Source: Bacillota bacterium (GTDB lineage Bacteria; Bacillota; Clostridia; Acetivibrionales; DTU013). From it: a stretch of DNA of 64,000 bases. The stretch lies in contig JAEXNT010000070.1 in NCBI GenBank assembly GCA_023439545.1, forward strand, positions 17,082 through 81,081, given 5' to 3'. The first letter of the stretch is position 1, and each line of letters opens with the position of its first letter. Below are positions 15,744-25,482 of this stretch, one piece after another. The notes below the pieces were generated by a model, which saw nothing but the letters and a program-made list of their open reading frames with translations, ran no database searches and was not told where the DNA came from. The translations under genes were made by a program, and so were the position numbers.

Positions 15744-17633
15744 ATGAGTGCAAGAAGGAAAGAAAGGGAACAGACATATGATGTTGTTGTCGTTGGCGGC
15801 GGCATAGCAGGTGTTTGCGCCGCCATCGCCAGTGCCCGCGGCGGTGCTACTACGGCCCTGATTCAGGATAGGCCGGTGTTGGGCGGAAATGCCAGCTCTG
15901 AAATCAGGGTGCATGTCTGTGGCGCTTCCGCGAATCGCACGAAACGCGATGGAGAAGAAACCGGCATACTCCATGAGATCTTTTTGGATAATAAGGCTTG
16001 TAATGATTATTACAATTATTCGATATGGGACAATGTGTTGCTGCAGAAAGTCCACAGTCAAGAAAACCTGACAGTGTTCCTGAACACGAGCATGCAGGAT
16101 GTGGAACGGGAAGACATGCGAATCATAGCCATTCAGTGCTACCAGCTGACAACGGAGATCCATTACCGTTTTAAGGCGGAGATTTTTATTGACTGCACAG
16201 GCAACGGGACCCTTTTTTATTTTGCCGGTGCAGAATACCGAACAGGGTGTGAGGGCAAAAGTGAGTTTGCCGAACCGGACGCTCCAGAGCAGCCAAATCA
16301 GTACCGGATGGGAAACACCTTGCTTTTCAAGGCGATCGACCGGAAACAACCTGTCAAATTCAGGACGCCCTCTTGGGTACGCCATTTTACAGAAGATGAC
16401 CTGAAATATCGGAGGCATGGCAATGAATGCCTAAATGCGACCGTTAAGGATGATATCGGGATTCCAAACCAGAGTGAAGATAATGGCGCCACGGAGGGGA
16501 AAAGCTCTTTCTTTGCATTCGGTCTCGACTATGGATATTGGTGGATCGAGCTGTCTGGTACCTCGGACGATATTGTTTCGGAATACGAGACGATCCGTGA
16601 CGAGTTGGTGCACTGCGTCTATGGTGTATGGGATCATCTGAAGAACGAAGGCAATCATGGCGCTGATAGTTATGATCTGCAATGGGTCGGCATGCTGCCG
16701 GGCGTCCGTGAAGGGCGCAGGGCTGTCGGTGAGTACACCCTCACGGAAAATGACATTCTGGAAAACAGAGTATTCCCGGACGCGGTTGCGTATGGGGGCT
16801 GGCCCGTCGACAATCATACGCCGAACGGGTTGGACGACAAGGACGCTGAGCCGTCGTTTGTCCGCTGGTTTCCGGGCTTATATACGATTCCATACCGCTG
16901 CTACTGCAACAGGAATTTTGTCAATCTGATGCAGGCGGGAAGAATTATCAGCGCCTCCAAGCTGGCTATGGCAAGTGCACGGGTGATGGGTACCTGTGCT
17001 GTCGGCGGACAGGCTGCGGGTACCGCTGCCGCAATGTGTATCAGCGATCATTGCCTGCCGCGCGACATAGGGAAAAAGATTGATCAGCTTCAGCAGCGTT
17101 TACTGCGCGACGACTGTTACATACCCGGCTTGACTAATACCGATCCGATGGATATTGCCAGAACGGCCACCGTCCACGCTTCCAGCCAGATAAGGAAGGG
17201 TTCTCCGGAGGCTGTTATTAACGGCGTTTCTCGCAACGAGGAGGGCCGGATCAACTGCTGGGAATCCAGCGGGATCGCAGAAGAAGGAGAGCTTTTGACC
17301 CTTGCCCTGCAGGCACCGAGCAAGGTTGGTCAAGTGAGAATTACCTTTGATTCAAATCTGAACAGGCCTATCAAAATAACTATGTCCGCAAAGCGTATGG
17401 CGGAGCAGCAGATCGGCGTACCGGCAGAACTCGTCCGTGACTATCAGGTGATCCTTTCCCTCGGCGGAAAACCCGTCGCCCAGCAGGTGGTGACCGGCAA
17501 CTACCAGAGGCAGAATATCCTGTATTTTAAACAGCGGCCCGTCTGCGATCAGGTCACGATACGCGTTACCGCAACTAACAGCTATCCCAATGCAAAGATT
17601 TTTGAGGTCAGGGTATATGATTCGCTGGAATGA
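15744..17633 (+). CDS. FAD-dependent oxidoreductase (PF12831-like) with a C-terminal beta domain
   Basis: 629 residues. The dinucleotide-binding loop GGGIAG is at 18-23, followed by 'GGNASSEIRVHVCGAS', the signature of the FAD_oxidored family often found beside carbohydrate importers. The FAD domain runs to about 460 ('GTCAVGGQAAGTAAAM'). Residues 480-629 look like a beta-sandwich resembling discoidin or carbohydrate-binding modules ('ASSQIRKGSPEAVINGVSR', 'VTIRVTATNSYPNAKIFEVRVYDS'). There is no signal peptide, so it is cytoplasmic. The substrate is unknown; location suggests oxidation of the imported sugar or sugar derivative. ATG 15744 follows a TAGGAGAA site. Confidence 0.85.
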   Translation: MSARRKEREQTYDVVVVGGGIAGVCAAIASARGGATTALIQDRPVLGGNASSEIRVHVCGASANRTKRDGEETGILHEIFLDNKACNDYYNYSIWDNVLLQKVHSQENLTVFLNTSMQDVEREDMRIIAIQCYQLTTEIHYRFKAEIFIDCTGNGTLFYFAGAEYRTGCEGKSEFAEPDAPEQPNQYRMGNTLLFKAIDRKQPVKFRTPSWVRHFTEDDLKYRRHGNECLNATVKDDIGIPNQSEDNGATEGKSSFFAFGLDYGYWWIELSGTSDDIVSEYETIRDELVHCVYGVWDHLKNEGNHGADSYDLQWVGMLPGVREGRRAVGEYTLTENDILENRVFPDAVAYGGWPVDNHTPNGLDDKDAEPSFVRWFPGLYTIPYRCYCNRNFVNLMQAGRIISASKLAMASARVMGTCAVGGQAAGTAAAMCISDHCLPRDIGKKIDQLQQRLLRDDCYIPGLTNTDPMDIARTATVHASSQIRKGSPEAVINGVSRNEEGRINCWESSGIAEEGELLTLALQAPSKVGQVRITFDSNLNRPIKITMSAKRMAEQQIGVPAELVRDYQVILSLGGKPVAQQVVTGNYQRQNILYFKQRPVCDQVTIRVTATNSYPNAKIFEVRVYDSLE

Positions 17634-17681
17634 GCATTTCGACGGGTCTTTACTATATTACAAAATAATGGAGGGAAAAGG

Positions 17682-19136
17682 ATGAAACGCATACCTAATT
17701 GTTTGGTACTGATAATCGCGGTTGCGATTGTTGTCGGTATCCTCGGTGGCTGTGGTTCCAATCGTGCCGGGGATAACGAAAGCGCCAGCCCGGCAAGCAG
17801 CCCGGCGCAGACTGGCACCCCTGACGTGGACGGGACCAATACCCCGGTTCGCGAATGGTATGGCAACGAAGACGGTACCCCGGTAACCCTGAAGGTTTGG
17901 GGCGGTGTCCAGCCGGAGTACGGCTATACCGAGGCCATGAAGAACTTCAATGAGGAATTTAAGGATAAGGGTATCCAAGCCGAGTATGTCCGCTATGTCA
18001 ACGATGCCGAGGGCAACCTGCAGGTAGATACATATCTGATGTCCGGCGGAGAAATCGACGTTCTGATCGGCTATGGCGCCGAGTATCTTCTGAACAGAGC
18101 AGAGTCCAGTCAGCTCCTGAACCTGACAGATATGCTAAAGGAAGCCGGTTTTGACAGTGTGAAGGAGATGGGCGCCGCCAGCATGAGCCAGTATTGGATC
18201 GACGGCGATCAGATCTATGGCCTTCCCACGATTTATTCCAACAATCGCTGGATGCTGGTCAACGTCGATCAGTTTGAGGCGGCAGGCATTAAGGTCCCTT
18301 ACGAGGGCTGGACCTATGACGAGTTCCTAACTGCGGTAAAAACACTCACCACCGGCAAAGGCCTCGACAAGACCTACGGTATGATGTGGTGCTTCAATTC
18401 GGCTATGGTCCAGTCCCTGGGACTCGTCGGAAGCACCCTCGGTCAGTTTTCCTACTATAAGAACCTGGAAGGTACCGAGACCAACTTCGCTGATGCAGTC
18501 TGGATCAAAGGAATGAATATGATTAAGAGCACCGTGGATAATGGCTACGCTTATGGCCTTGATGACGAGATTTCCGAGTCCCTTACCTTTGCGAACACCT
18601 TCATGGAAGGCAAGAGCGCCATTTCCATGAACATCTCGCAGCTTCGCATGGTCCTCGACACCGAGACGTATCCTCACAAGTTTAAAAGTGCTCTGGTTCC
18701 GGGTCCCGTTCCCGATGAGAGCTACATGACCGACGAGTATAAGTACCATACGAATTACAGCGGTACCAACGACCTGATCTCGATCGCAAACAAATCCGAG
18801 CATCCGAAGGCCTGCTTCGAGTTCCTTAATTGGTATGTGACCGGCGGTATGGCGCCCCTGACAGGCTATGGCCGTATTCCTCTGTGGAGTGGCTTTGACG
18901 CCGGAGCCATCGCGTCTCAACTTTCCGAAAAGGCCGATGTGATCGATTTACAGTCCCTTGAGAATTACATTACCATCGACAAGAGCGGCGCTCTGACTAC
19001 GCCCAAACTCAACGCTTACACCGAGATTGAGGCAGTGATTGAGGAAGAATACCAAAACATCCTGCTGGGAAAGTCCTCTGTTGACGAAGCTATAGCATCT
19101 GCCAAGACACGTTCTGACAAACTGCTTGGCAAATAA
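17682..19136 (+). CDS. ABC importer solute-binding lipoprotein
   Basis: 484 residues. The N-terminus is a lipoprotein signal peptide with lipobox LGGC (Cys24). A Ser/Ala/Pro-rich tether runs to about residue 60, then a family 1 (carbohydrate-type) solute-binding protein fold with 'VLIGYGAEYLLNRA' and 'GLPTIYSNNRWMLVNVDQFEAAGI'. It is anchored on the outer membrane face and delivers substrate to the two permeases downstream. ATG 17682 follows ATGGAGGGAAAAG. The ligand cannot be named. No ATP-binding subunit is encoded here, so a shared ATPase (MsmX-type) is expected. Confidence 0.93.
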   Translation: MKRIPNCLVLIIAVAIVVGILGGCGSNRAGDNESASPASSPAQTGTPDVDGTNTPVREWYGNEDGTPVTLKVWGGVQPEYGYTEAMKNFNEEFKDKGIQAEYVRYVNDAEGNLQVDTYLMSGGEIDVLIGYGAEYLLNRAESSQLLNLTDMLKEAGFDSVKEMGAASMSQYWIDGDQIYGLPTIYSNNRWMLVNVDQFEAAGIKVPYEGWTYDEFLTAVKTLTTGKGLDKTYGMMWCFNSAMVQSLGLVGSTLGQFSYYKNLEGTETNFADAVWIKGMNMIKSTVDNGYAYGLDDEISESLTFANTFMEGKSAISMNISQLRMVLDTETYPHKFKSALVPGPVPDESYMTDEYKYHTNYSGTNDLISIANKSEHPKACFEFLNWYVTGGMAPLTGYGRIPLWSGFDAGAIASQLSEKADVIDLQSLENYITIDKSGALTTPKLNAYTEIEAVIEEEYQNILLGKSSVDEAIASAKTRSDKLLGK

Positions 19137-19231
19137 TAAGGCTGACTACAAAGCAGGTGTTGCAGTACATCGGGGACAAGTCATATTGTTCCCGATGTTC
19201 TCAATGGGTGTTTAGAGTACAGGAGGTTATC

Positions 19232-20116
19232 ATGAAAGGCATCAAAAACCGGAGGGACAATGTAGCATACCTGTTTTTGCTTCCCAGTCTGCTCGGCGTT
19301 CTTCTGTTCAGTCTGGGGCCATTGATCCTGTCTCTGTTTTTCAGTCTTACCGACTGGAATTTCACAGACGGGTTCGGCCATTGGAATTTAATATGGTTCG
19401 ATAATTTCAAATCACTTTTTGCAGACAAATGGTTTATAGATTCCCTTGTAAACACGCTGATCATTACAGTCGTAACAGTCCCCATCGGGTTGGTGCTGGC
19501 AATGGTTCTAGCGGCGCTTTTAGACAATTTTACTAGCAAAAGACTGTCGAGCGTACTCCGCGTAGCAATGTATATGCCGTATATCTGTAATATCGTGGCT
19601 TCGTCCGCTGTATGGATGGCACTGTTCTCTTCATACGGCCCTTTCACACAGCTTGTCCGGTCACTGGGATGGGCCGACCCGCCCAAATGGCTGGCGGACT
19701 ATACATGGGCACTGCCTGCGCTGATGCTGGTTATGATCTGGGCGGGACTCGGCTATAGCACCTTTATTTACAGCGCGTCCATGGCGAGTATGCCAAGGGA
19801 TCCATATGAATCGGCAGATATTGATGGCGCAAACGGCATCCAGAAATTTATCCATATTACTGTTCCGCAGCTCCGCCCGACGACGTTATTCCTTACGATC
19901 ACTGGCATTATCACCAGCTTCAAGGTATTCGGATATACAAACGTCATGACAAAGGGGGGCCCGGGCAGTTCAACTTACACATTGGTGTACTATATCTATA
20001 CTTCCGCGTTCAAGTATTACAAGTTCGGTTACGCATCCGCAATAGCTATGATATTATTCCTGATTCTGCTTGTCATTACCTTGGTCCAATGGCGTAGCAA
20101 AAAGAACGAGGCATAG
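19232..20116 (+). CDS. Sugar-type ABC transporter permease (MalF/UgpA-like)
   Basis: 294 residues from ATG 19232 after AGGAGGTT; upstream in-frame starts lack a site. It has six predicted membrane segments. The EAA loop near residue 200-220 reads 'DPYESADIDGANGIQKFIHITVPQLRPT', the contact point for the ATPase. It is the first of two permeases after the binding protein and forms a heterodimeric channel with the next gene. Confidence 0.94.
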   Translation: MKGIKNRRDNVAYLFLLPSLLGVLLFSLGPLILSLFFSLTDWNFTDGFGHWNLIWFDNFKSLFADKWFIDSLVNTLIITVVTVPIGLVLAMVLAALLDNFTSKRLSSVLRVAMYMPYICNIVASSAVWMALFSSYGPFTQLVRSLGWADPPKWLADYTWALPALMLVMIWAGLGYSTFIYSASMASMPRDPYESADIDGANGIQKFIHITVPQLRPTTLFLTITGIITSFKVFGYTNVMTKGGPGSSTYTLVYYIYTSAFKYYKFGYASAIAMILFLILLVITLVQWRSKKNEA

Positions 20117-20131
20117 AAGGGAGGGATCATA

Positions 20132-21007
20132 TTGAAACAACAAACAGTTATAAAAAGCGAAAAATCGTGGAGGCAGCTGCTAAAAATCGTCATCACGGTG
20201 TTTCTGATCTTGTTTGCGATATACATGATATTGCCATTTATCTGGATGGTCTCGGCATCATTTAAATCCGAGCAGGATGTGATGTCAGTTCCGATCCGGT
20301 GGATACCCAAGAGCTTCAATCTGGAAAATTACAAAAGGGTACTGAACATTGACACAAAATCCACGACGAATTATCACTTTATTTTGGCCTATTGGAATTC
20401 GATCAAGGTCACTGTCGTGAGTACGTTCTGCTCCGTCGCCTCTGCAGCGTTGGCGGGATACGCTTTTGCGAAGCTAAATTTCAAAGGGTCGAAAGTATTG
20501 TTTATCCTATATCTGGCGCAGATGATGGTGCCCTCTCAACTAACGTTGATCCCGCGTTTTCTGTTCTTTTCCGAGCTGGGCCTGAACAATTCACATCTGT
20601 CCTTGATCCTGCCAAAGATCGTTTCGGTATCCTCGACTTTTCTGATCAGACAGGCGTATAGTTCTTCGCCATCCGAGCTGCGGGAGGCGGCGAAGATTGA
20701 TGGCGCGGGGGAATTCCGCATATGGTGGAAGATTTTGACTCCAATGGTAAGGCCAACTCTGGCGGCAGTAGCTACGGTGGATTTCCTGCTCACATGGAAT
20801 TCTTACCTGGATCCTCTGGTGTTTCTTTCTGATTGGGAGAAGAGAACACTGCCCCTGGCGCTCAATCAGTTTATAGGTGCAGAGGTCACGCAGTATAATC
20901 TGATTATGGCCGCCTGTTGTCTGACGGTTATTCCCGTATTCGTTGTGTTCCTGTCAGGACAGAAGTTTTTTATGAAGGGTCTGACCGTCGGCGCGGTCAA
21001 GGGATAA
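20132..21007 (+). CDS. Sugar-type ABC transporter permease (MalG/UgpE-like)
   Basis: 291 residues, read from TTG 20132 because GGGAGGG lies just upstream and no other start falls before the first membrane segment. It has six membrane segments and an EAA loop 'ELREAAKIDGAGEFRIWWKILTPMVRPT'. It partners the permease 15 bp upstream. Its short extracytoplasmic tail after the last segment ('KGLTVGAVKG') is the usual end for MalG-type proteins. Confidence 0.94.
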   Translation: MKQQTVIKSEKSWRQLLKIVITVFLILFAIYMILPFIWMVSASFKSEQDVMSVPIRWIPKSFNLENYKRVLNIDTKSTTNYHFILAYWNSIKVTVVSTFCSVASAALAGYAFAKLNFKGSKVLFILYLAQMMVPSQLTLIPRFLFFSELGLNNSHLSLILPKIVSVSSTFLIRQAYSSSPSELREAAKIDGAGEFRIWWKILTPMVRPTLAAVATVDFLLTWNSYLDPLVFLSDWEKRTLPLALNQFIGAEVTQYNLIMAACCLTVIPVFVVFLSGQKFFMKGLTVGAVKG

Positions 21008-21033
21008 GCAAAGAGTGAGGAATTGAAAGAGCT

Positions 21034-21873
21034 ATGAAGATAAACTACCTGGGGACTGGCGGCGGCGCCGGAATTCCTGAAATGTTCTGCAACTGTCGAA
21101 TATGTGAAAATGCCCGTATCCTGCGTGGATGTGAGCTTCGCAATCGTTCCATGGCGTTCATCGATGATGAGCTCTGTATCGATTTGCCCTGTGATGCGAG
21201 ATCGAGCCTCATTGAGCGGGGTGTTGATGCCCGGAAGATTCGGTACTTATTGGTCACTCACGATCATTATGACCATTTCATGGCGGAAAACCTATTGTCC
21301 AGACCGAAAGAAGGGAGACCTATCGGCCTCTATATCAGCCGCGGTTCTGGCCAGGGGATTTCGGAAAAGTGCAGGGAACTGCGCAATAAGCCTCCGATTG
21401 AGAATGTAAGCCCGGTATGCTGCCCGGACATCTGCTTTGCGGAGCCATTCGTTCCGTTCACATGCGGAAAATATACTGTAGTGCCGCTGTCGGCAAATCA
21501 CGATCCAAAAGCCGAGACACTTAACTATATCATTTCTGCGGAGGGAAAGAACGTACTCTGGCTCCATGATACTGGGACTATGCTGGGAGAGACTGCTGAA
21601 TACCTGAGGGGTACTCAGATACATTTTGACTTTATCTCTATGGACTGTACGCTTGCACGGGGAAAGCACATTACGAATGAGCATATGGATATCCTGCGCT
21701 GTGCGCAAACGGCGGAGGACATGCGGAGGTTCGGCTGTGTGGATGACGGCACTCTGATCTACCTGAGCCATATTGGCCATCTAGTGGAGTGCACCCACCG
21801 GGAACTGGACGAAGATGCACGCAAATTTGGGTTTCATGCAGCTTACGACGGCGCCGTGATTCATCTTGAGTGA
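21034..21873 (+). CDS. Metallo-beta-lactamase-fold hydrolase, PhnP-like
   Basis: 279 residues. The metal-binding motif THDHYDH is at about 75-81, with downstream ligands in 'SANHDPKAE' and 'LWLHDTG' and a late His in 'LSHIGHL'. Near the N-terminus 'GTGGGAGIPEMFCNCRICENAR' matches the cysteine-rich zinc loop of the PhnP subgroup, whose characterised members cleave cyclic phosphodiesters. It lies 26 bp after the second permease. It may open a cyclic phosphate or lactone during use of the imported compound; that step is inference. Confidence 0.85.
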   Translation: MKINYLGTGGGAGIPEMFCNCRICENARILRGCELRNRSMAFIDDELCIDLPCDARSSLIERGVDARKIRYLLVTHDHYDHFMAENLLSRPKEGRPIGLYISRGSGQGISEKCRELRNKPPIENVSPVCCPDICFAEPFVPFTCGKYTVVPLSANHDPKAETLNYIISAEGKNVLWLHDTGTMLGETAEYLRGTQIHFDFISMDCTLARGKHITNEHMDILRCAQTAEDMRRFGCVDDGTLIYLSHIGHLVECTHRELDEDARKFGFHAAYDGAVIHLE

Positions 21874-22095
21874 AGTAGTCGCAGGGACATAATTTACTCC
21901 CTCTGCGGAAACCGCTGGCGGCGGCGACACCCCACATCAAACCAGTGGGACATGCCGTTGGTACTGTAGCAGGACGGACATTTCCGGCTTCAAGAGGATA
22001 GAATCTTCTGATTGTACGCTCCATGGTTTGATAGCATGTCTGAAAGACTATTTTTACCGAGATAAATACGGTACATTTTAAGGAGGCAAAGCCGG

Positions 22096-22905
22096 ATGGA
22101 TAATTCATGGCTGAACTTACAAGGGAAGACAGTCGTTGTCACGGGAGGCGCATCCGGTATCGGATATGCGGTCGCTGAGGAACTGCTGCGTGATGGCGCC
22201 AATGTGGTAGTCTGCGATATAAGCCCCAAGGCCCCGGTATTTGAGGCGGCCAAGGATGGGACGTATGCCTATGTTGTCACTAATATCACGGACGCTGAGA
22301 GTGTTAACGCAATGGTTGATATGACGGTAAGTATATACGGCCGTATTGACGCCATCGTCAACAATGCCGGAATTAACATTCCCCGTCTGCTGGTGGATGA
22401 GACCGACCAGTACGAGTTGGATGAGGCGGTCTGGGATAAAGTGATGGACGTCAACCTGAAGGGCGTTTTTTTATGCACCCAGGCGGTGGGTCATGTCATG
22501 GTTAAGCAAGGCAGCGGTGTGATTATCAATATGTCCTCCGAGTCCGGTCTGGAGGGTAGCGAGGGGCAGAGCGCCTACGCCGCCTCCAAAAACGCCGTCA
22601 ATTCTCTGACCCGCAGCTGGGCAAAGGAACTGGGAAAAAGGGGTATTCGGGTGGTAGGCGTCGCGCCTGGCATCATGGAAGCCACCGGCCTCCGAACGCT
22701 GAGCTATGAGACAGCCCTGGCCTATACCAGGGGTATCAGTATTGATGAACTGCGGGCTGGATACGCAAAGACCAGCATCAATCCCCTAGGCCGCAGCGGC
22801 AAACTCAGCGAGGTAGCCAGTGTCGTGGCGTTTCTGTGCTCTGACCGCTCCGGCTACATCCACGGTGTTACCATCAATGTGGCCGGCGGCAAGACAAGAG
22901 GATGA
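22096..22905 (+). CDS. Short-chain dehydrogenase/reductase (SDR)
   Basis: 269 residues, classical SDR. The cofactor motif TGGASGIG is near residue 14, NNAG near 93, then the catalytic Ser in 'NMSSESG', with Tyr and Lys in 'SAYAASKNA' (YxxxK). A C-terminal 'GYIHGVTINVAGGKTRG' follows the family form. An acidic residue after the second strand ('VVVCDIS') suggests preference for NAD(H). ATG 22096 follows AAGGAGGCA. The preceding 220 bp contain no gene. It is a likely polyol or sugar dehydrogenase of the cluster. Confidence 0.92.
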   Translation: MDNSWLNLQGKTVVVTGGASGIGYAVAEELLRDGANVVVCDISPKAPVFEAAKDGTYAYVVTNITDAESVNAMVDMTVSIYGRIDAIVNNAGINIPRLLVDETDQYELDEAVWDKVMDVNLKGVFLCTQAVGHVMVKQGSGVIINMSSESGLEGSEGQSAYAASKNAVNSLTRSWAKELGKRGIRVVGVAPGIMEATGLRTLSYETALAYTRGISIDELRAGYAKTSINPLGRSGKLSEVASVVAFLCSDRSGYIHGVTINVAGGKTRG

Positions 22906-23000
22906 TTGTCTGCCATACATAAATAGAGGGAACTGCATGGATTCTACGGATAATCTCATTTTGCCCAAACTAATAAACACAAAGAAAGGAATGGTGATGT

Positions 23001-24851
23001 ATGAACATGGGAGATATCAAAAAGCGTCTGGTCAGTATACTTTTTACGGTTTTGTTGGCGGGCGCCTTCCTGCTGATGCTGCCTGTGCCCGTATCCGCAG
23101 ACAGCGATTCATTTAATACGACAGTGAGTGTTGATGCCGGAGACAGCAATAAGTACTTCAGTTATGATTTCAAGGCAGGAGAGTCATACAGCATTACCGC
23201 TGCCTGGACCGACATCCCCGTTTTTACCGGCAGTCTCACGGGCTGGAGGCTGCAAACCGTTTCCGACAGTACCGGTACGACTGTCGGCGACCTCGTGATC
23301 AAAACAGCCAAGAAACAGAGCACCAGCGGCAATGGAAACTCTGTTCAGACCTATACGGGCGTATTTACTCCCACTCAGGATATGTCTGTACTCAATCTAT
23401 ATACGCAAGGGCTGGTCACAGCAAACAGTATTACGATTGAGGTTGAACCGGTCATTGCGGAGGAGGGTGTGCTGATGGATGCGACGATCAGTGTGGACTC
23501 GGCCATGGAGTACGTCAGTGCGTATTTCGATGTGGACTTTGAAGCGGGTAACGCTTACGCCGTGACCGCCACTTGGGCCAGCGCTCCGGTCTTTACGGAT
23601 GTCAATGAGGGTAAAACCGCGTGGAAGGTTCAGGCCGCACAGGACAGCGATGTTGCCGGAGACGACACTATAATGTATAAAACAACGGCCTCCGGTCATA
23701 CCGCCGCGCAGGAGTATGAGGGGGTTTTCTATTGCACGACGGCCAAGCCCGTATTCAATTTCTTTGCACAGCGCCTCAACGGCGCAAACCAAATCCACTT
23801 GAAAGTTGAACTGGATTCTGCATGGGTTTCCGACCAAGTAACCTGCGAAGAATTGTTTCAAGTCTCCAAATACTCGAACGGCTGTGTGATGCAGGGGTTT
23901 GATATCTATAATGACATCGTGTTCCAGTGCTACGACTCGGGCAATTGCGCCACATACGATTTCACGACCGGAACCAAGATAGCAGAATTCCCGCTAGGCT
24001 GCTCTTATTCCACAAACCATTGCGGAAACGCAAACTTCGGCGTAGAGTACCCAACCGGCAACACCCAGTTCCCTGCCCTGTACGTATCAGGCGACTTGAC
24101 CACCAAAGCCTGCTATGTGGAGAATGTGAACACCACCAGCTCTGAGCTGATTCAGACCATTTACTTTGACATAAATCCCAGCTATACCGGCGGACAGATC
24201 ATCGTTGACCGGGACAGGAACCGCATTATATATATGCAGCGGCAGAATTCGGCCATTCGTGATCTTAATAATGTGTTCAAGATGTATGATTTTCGCATTC
24301 CCGCCCTTTCTGAAGGCACAGAAATTCATTTTACCAATGCGGATATAATTGGTAATCCCTATGAACTTTCCTATTATTCACCTCTTTATCAGGGTGCTTA
24401 TATATATCAGGGCCATCTTTTACAGACGCACGGCCTGTGTGAAAACAGATTCGGTTCCAATATTGGGATCATGAACTTTGATGTTGCTACACACAGGTTC
24501 GAGAGACACATCGATCTGACAAATGTGTTTGATGAAGAGCCTCAGGCAGTAACGGCGTATCAGAACCGCCTGATCATTAGCATCATTGACGGCAGCTTCA
24601 ACGAAATCACATTAAATCTGGATGTTCCCCAGAGTGGCTATCAGATGACCTGCACAACAAGCGAGGCTATATTGCAGGATCAGATCTCTACGGCCGTTGG
24701 TGAACAACTCTCCCAGGGCTTTGCCGTCATTTCCGTCATGTTGCCGGACGATTTTATCCTGACAGGCATGCCACAGGATTTCACCGCCGATGTGACCATT
24801 AGCACCCCCTACAACAACCAGACCGTGACCGTTTCCGGTACAATCAGCTGA
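23001..24851 (+). CDS. Secreted repeat protein with a beta-propeller-like region
   Basis: 616 residues. A signal peptide ends near 'VPVSADS'. Residues about 35-155 and 160-280 are two related beta-sandwich repeats, each starting 'TVSVD/TISVD' with a 'FKAGESYSITAAW' / 'FEAGNAYAVTATW' pair. Residues 280-560 look like a propeller of short blades. I do not recognise a catalytic motif. The stop (TGA 24849) may be premature: after deleting one base, about 50 further residues in the same beta-rich style can be read up to a strong terminator. A binding or scavenging role for the importer ligand is possible. Confidence 0.75.
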   Translation: MNMGDIKKRLVSILFTVLLAGAFLLMLPVPVSADSDSFNTTVSVDAGDSNKYFSYDFKAGESYSITAAWTDIPVFTGSLTGWRLQTVSDSTGTTVGDLVIKTAKKQSTSGNGNSVQTYTGVFTPTQDMSVLNLYTQGLVTANSITIEVEPVIAEEGVLMDATISVDSAMEYVSAYFDVDFEAGNAYAVTATWASAPVFTDVNEGKTAWKVQAAQDSDVAGDDTIMYKTTASGHTAAQEYEGVFYCTTAKPVFNFFAQRLNGANQIHLKVELDSAWVSDQVTCEELFQVSKYSNGCVMQGFDIYNDIVFQCYDSGNCATYDFTTGTKIAEFPLGCSYSTNHCGNANFGVEYPTGNTQFPALYVSGDLTTKACYVENVNTTSSELIQTIYFDINPSYTGGQIIVDRDRNRIIYMQRQNSAIRDLNNVFKMYDFRIPALSEGTEIHFTNADIIGNPYELSYYSPLYQGAYIYQGHLLQTHGLCENRFGSNIGIMNFDVATHRFERHIDLTNVFDEEPQAVTAYQNRLIISIIDGSFNEITLNLDVPQSGYQMTCTTSEAILQDQISTAVGEQLSQGFAVISVMLPDDFILTGMPQDFTADVTISTPYNNQTVTVSGTIS

Positions 24852-24994
24852 CGGCCACAGCATTACATGCTACGTCTACCACAATGACGATAGCGGCACT
24901 ATAACTACACGTATAGCAGTGACCACAAGCGACGGTAACGAGGCGTACACCAACGGCGTATCTGTACAGGGTGAGGTCCGGCAAGACAGACATA
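24852..24994 (+). pseudogene. Frameshifted 3' continuation of the secreted protein
   Basis: In the +1 frame from 24850 the DNA reads as coding-like sequence ('GHSITCYVYHNDDSGTIT', then 'VTTSDGNEAYTNGV'), matching the style of the preceding protein and joined by a single-base shift at AGC-TGA. The frame then runs through a terminator, so a second lesion or an original stop must lie near 24990. It is probably a decayed end, or a base error. Confidence 0.45.
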
Positions 24995-25049
24995 AGTCAG
25001 GCGGCTCGAAGCGGATGTGCCGCCTGACTGCCTCTTTCTTCTTTTTTGT
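24995..25049 (+). terminator. Strong terminator ending the GntR-controlled cluster
   Basis: AGTCAGGCGGC (24995-25005) pairs perfectly with GCCGCCTGACT (25019-25029), giving an 11-bp stem followed by a T-rich tail. Confidence 0.92.
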
Positions 25050-25482
25050 CTATATTATAGTATTGTTATGGTACGGTAAAAATCGCTGGTGATTGCCTGC
25101 CATGCAGCGACACGTTTCGGTATTCCCGAGAGAAGTGACCATTACCGTCGTGTGACACTTGACATTGGAAGGGTTCTGCTGTTAAGAAGATTAAGTAGGG
25201 TAGCAGCTTGCACCACAGCAAGCTGCTTTAGGTCTATTCTAATAAGATTATGACTTCTTGAATCCCGTTCATGGCTTTTCTCATTAATACAGGCCCTATC
25301 ATATCTTTAGTCCTAATACTTTTTCAAAGAGTACTAATCCCCAATAAGTCCCCAAAAAGCAAAAAGGATACGCAGAGAGTAGGGAAATTATCCGTAAAAG
25401 GGCGAAGGTTCAAGGCTGCACATGATATGAACTACCTGGATTACATTGTGAGATTGAATTTCATTGATTAACTCTGCACAAA
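25050..25482. other. Gene-poor stretch with one hairpin
   Basis: No supportable gene. A 10-bp hairpin (AGCAGCTTGC at 25202-25211 with GCAAGCTGCT at 25218-25227) is present with only a weak T tail. A 66-codon frame at 25271-25471 has no good ribosome binding site and no recognisable motif. Confidence 0.5.

Noticed and set aside
25271..25471. A 66-codon frame in the gene-poor stretch before nifJ
   Set aside because: No ribosome binding site and no recognisable motif; kept only as a note in the description of that stretch.
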